DNA from: Geodermatophilus sabuli | GTDB lineage: Bacteria; Actinomycetota; Actinomycetes; Mycobacteriales; Geodermatophilaceae | Length of the DNA: 64,000 bases | Reading direction: 5' to 3' | Assembly (NCBI RefSeq): GCF_010686765.1 | Contig: NZ_JAAGWF010000007.1 | Span: forward strand, 1 to 64,000 | Shown here: positions 62,491 through 64,000 of the stretch, piece by piece | Position numbering within the stretch: position 1 is the stretch's first letter | Layout of the letters: every line of letters begins with the position of its first letter | Made by a program: the position numbers and the translations under genes | Notes under the pieces: generated by a model | The model's database searches: none | Told to the model about the DNA's origin: nothing | The model's input: only the letters and a program-made list of their open reading frames with translations

Positions 62491-63624
62491 TCAGCGGTGC
62501 GCGACCACCCGGTCGGGCAGCTGGAGGACGACGACGGGTCCGGCGACCGTGACCAGCGCGTCGGGCGGCAGCTCCGGCGCCCGCGACCGGCTCTGCTCCA
62601 CCCCCGTCCCGAGGTCGCGCAGCACGACCGCGTCCCCCTCGGCGACCGGCACCGTCGTCCCGGTGGCCAGGGTCTTGGCGTCGGCCGGTCCGGTCGGCAG
62701 GCCCGTGGCGGGCACCTGCCAGCGCACCGTGCCGCTGGTCTGGTCCAGCGCCCCGAGCTCGCCGTCGGCCAGGACGAGGGCGGTGTCGCCGACGCCGGTG
62801 ACGAGGACGGGGTCCTCCCCGGCGGACAGAGCCGGCGTGCCCAGCGGCGCCCCGTCCGCACCGGCGAACAGCTGCACGCCGGCGTCCCCGGCGACGGTGA
62901 CGGCACGGTCGACGTCGGCCAGCACCGCGGAGTCGTCCAGGACGTCCCGCGTCCAGAGGGCGCTGCCCCCGTACCCGTCGAAGAGCCGCAGCTGCGGCGC
63001 GTCCGTGCCGCGGCAGCGCTGCAGGACGACGACACCGGCGGCGCCGACGTCGGCGCCGTCCAGCCGGCAGCCCTCGGGGGCGGCCTGGCGCCACCGGATG
63101 GCGTCCCCGACCGGGTCGATCGTCACGATGCCGGTGGGCGCGGCGGCCAGCACGATGCCGTCGGTGCTGGACAGCGTCATGTCGCTGCGCAGGTCGACGT
63201 TCCGCGTCCAGGCGCGCACCCCGGTGTCCGCGGCCAGCGCGAGGGCCTCGTCGCACCGGTCCTCGGTGCGGAAGACGGCGACGACCAGGCTGCCGACGAG
63301 GGTCCAGTCGCACAGGACGGCGTTCGCGCGGGTGTAGCGCCAGGCCTCGTCGCCGGTCTCGACGTCCAGGGCGCGCACGCCGTGCTCACCGGCGACGACC
63401 ACCCGTCCGGCGTGCACGGCGGGGCGTGGCCCGGTGGTCGACGTCGGGGCGTCCCAGGCGGCGGAGACGGTGCCGGCCGGTGTCCCGTCGGGGACACCGG
63501 CCGGTGCTGCCGTGGTGCTCTCGGTGGCCGCGGCGTCGGAGCCGGCCCACAGCAGGGCGGCCACGACGGCCAGCGCGATGACGGCCGCCGTCCACACCCA
63601 GACCCGCAGCGGAGGCCGCGTCAC
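62491..63624 (-). CDS. membrane-anchored PQQ-like beta-propeller protein
   Basis: A 377-aa protein: one N-terminal helix (about 8-30), a short Ala/Thr linker, and PQQ-like/WD40 propeller repeats from about 55 to the end (VRALDVETGDEAWRYTR, LRLFDGYGGSALWTRD, LGALDQTSGTVRWQVP). It faces outside the cell and probably acts as a scaffold or binding protein. Two Cys pairs are in the loops. The GTG at 63624 with GGAGG upstream is chosen; the ATG at 63648 adds 8 codons. Confidence 0.78.
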   Translation of the reverse strand: MTRPPLRVWVWTAAVIALAVVAALLWAGSDAAATESTTAAPAGVPDGTPAGTVSAAWDAPTSTTGPRPAVHAGRVVVAGEHGVRALDVETGDEAWRYTRANAVLCDWTLVGSLVVAVFRTEDRCDEALALAADTGVRAWTRNVDLRSDMTLSSTDGIVLAAAPTGIVTIDPVGDAIRWRQAAPEGCRLDGADVGAAGVVVLQRCRGTDAPQLRLFDGYGGSALWTRDVLDDSAVLADVDRAVTVAGDAGVQLFAGADGAPLGTPALSAGEDPVLVTGVGDTALVLADGELGALDQTSGTVRWQVPATGLPTGPADAKTLATGTTVPVAEGDAVVLRDLGTGVEQSRSRAPELPPDALVTVAGPVVVLQLPDRVVAHR

Positions 63625-63677
63625 CGACCACCTCCGAGGACTCCGCATCGAACGGGCGGCCAGGGCTGGGCGCGACC

Positions 63678-63738
63678 GGCCCCCCTGCAGGGTCCCGCCG
63701 CGGGCTCGCGAGGGGTGGGGGGGCAGGGGGGTCCTCTC
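63678..63738 (-). repeat. stop-anchored palindromic repeat, copy G (after partial gene)
   Basis: After the TGA at 63739-63741, minus strand: GAGAGGACCCCCCTGCCC, centre CTCGCGAGCCCGCGGCGGG, closing CCTGCAGGGGGGCC. Outer arms CCCCCCTGC / GCAGGGGGG are perfectly complementary. Confidence 0.8.
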
Positions 63739-64000
63739 TCAGGCGGCGGACTCGGAGCCGCCGCGCCCCGACCCGCCCCGGCGACGACGGCGGCGCCGCG
63801 GCGTGGCGGTGCCACCCTCCCCGGCGTCGGCGCCCGGCGCCGCGGGCGCGGCGGTCGCGCTGTCGACGGCGGCTGCGGCGTCGCCGGTGCCACGGGTGCG
63901 GCGACGGCGCGGGCGGCTGCTGCGCTCACCGGCCGGCTGGTCGGCGGCGTCCCGACCCGGTCCGCTGTCGCGTCCGGCGTCCCGGCCCGGTCCGCTGTCC
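63739..64000 (-). CDS. C-terminal tail of a protein leaving the window (Arg/Gly-rich; possibly DEAD-box helicase)
   Basis: The frame is open from the right edge to the TGA at 63739-63741. The 86 visible residues are low complexity: Asp/Gly/Arg repeats (RDSGPGRDAGRDSGPGRD), [11 protein letters not shown], an Ala/Pro/Asp stretch, then TPRRRRRRGGSGRGGSESAA. Such basic, Gly-rich ends are common in actinobacterial DEAD-box RNA helicases, but the catalytic part is outside so identity is inference. Repeat copy G follows the stop. Confidence 0.55.
   Translation of the reverse strand, partial: DSGPGRDAGRDSGPGRDAADQPAGERSSRPRRRRTRGTGDAAAAVDSATAAPAAPGADAGEGGTATPRRRRRRRGGSGRGGSESAA

Overview
This window is a very GC-rich (low-to-mid 70s % by eye) actinobacterial chromosome segment. 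The gene order secA, hpf, comF, lpqB, mtrB, mtrA, ahcY, manA, SIS protein, manB, DUF3499, metallopeptidase-like, whiB2, fbiA, fbiB, rmlA matches, from recalled knowledge, the Mycobacterium tuberculosis region Rv3235-Rv3264. Protein style, GTG-rich starts and a stop-codon-anchored palindromic repeat suggest a member of Geodermatophilaceae (Blastococcus / Modestobacter / Geodermatophilus type); this is inference. No rRNA, tRNA, CRISPR array, prophage or insertion sequence was seen. The region is single-chromosome housekeeping DNA with accessory surface genes on the left.

Layout. (1) 1-16.2 kb: accessory, mostly envelope and secreted functions: two SGNH hydrolases, a bactofilin-like protein, a DUF2142 glycan membrane protein, a Wzx/MATE flippase, an acyltransferase-3, an SDR, a DNA glycosylase, an HNH/DUF222 gene under a probable LexA box, a frameshifted secreted repeat protein, a large subtilase, a Pro/Ala-rich wall-exposed protein, and rmlA. 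(2) 16.2-30 kb: F420 biosynthesis (fbiA-fbiB), whiB2, and a tightly overlapped manB-Trm112-SIS-CDF operon, then glpD and manA. (3) 30-43 kb: DUF1524 lipoprotein, ahcY, the mtrA-mtrB-lpqB signalling operon, comF, hpf, an F420/PPOX oxidoreductase and secA. (4) 43-50 kb: Rv3235-like and LysM genes, an HTH gene divergent from an orphan CpaB/CpaE-like pair, a wax-ester-synthase-like protein with an altered active site, and DUF6912. (5) 49.8-56 kb: a stripped-down type VII secretion pair (FHA-FtsK/SpoIIIE ATPase divergent from a WXG100-like protein) and an HTTM membrane pair. (6) 56-64 kb: MaoC, NUDIX, small membrane proteins, PHP phosphatase, RecB-like nuclease, DUF2236, alpha/beta hydrolase, PQQ-like propeller, and the C-terminal tail of a gene leaving the window.

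How the parts fit. RmlA, ManA and ManB supply activated sugars (dTDP-rhamnose, GDP-mannose) for envelope glycans; the flippase, DUF2142 protein, acyltransferase and SGNH esterase could assemble and acylate a surface polysaccharide. MtrAB-LpqB couples envelope state to transcription and WhiB2 is a division/septation regulator. F420 made through FbiA/FbiB could serve the PPOX-family enzyme at 39.4 kb.

Most noteworthy observations: a dispersed repeat of about 56-61 bp (at least nine copies) that begins immediately after a TGA in every copy and shows compensatory changes in its outer stem, two copies being read as protein N-termini (FbiB and a GNAT enzyme); a secreted tandem-repeat family seen intact in one gene and frameshifted in another; recurrent -10-like hexamers 6-10 nt before start codons, implying widespread leaderless transcription; and several enzymes with altered catalytic motifs.
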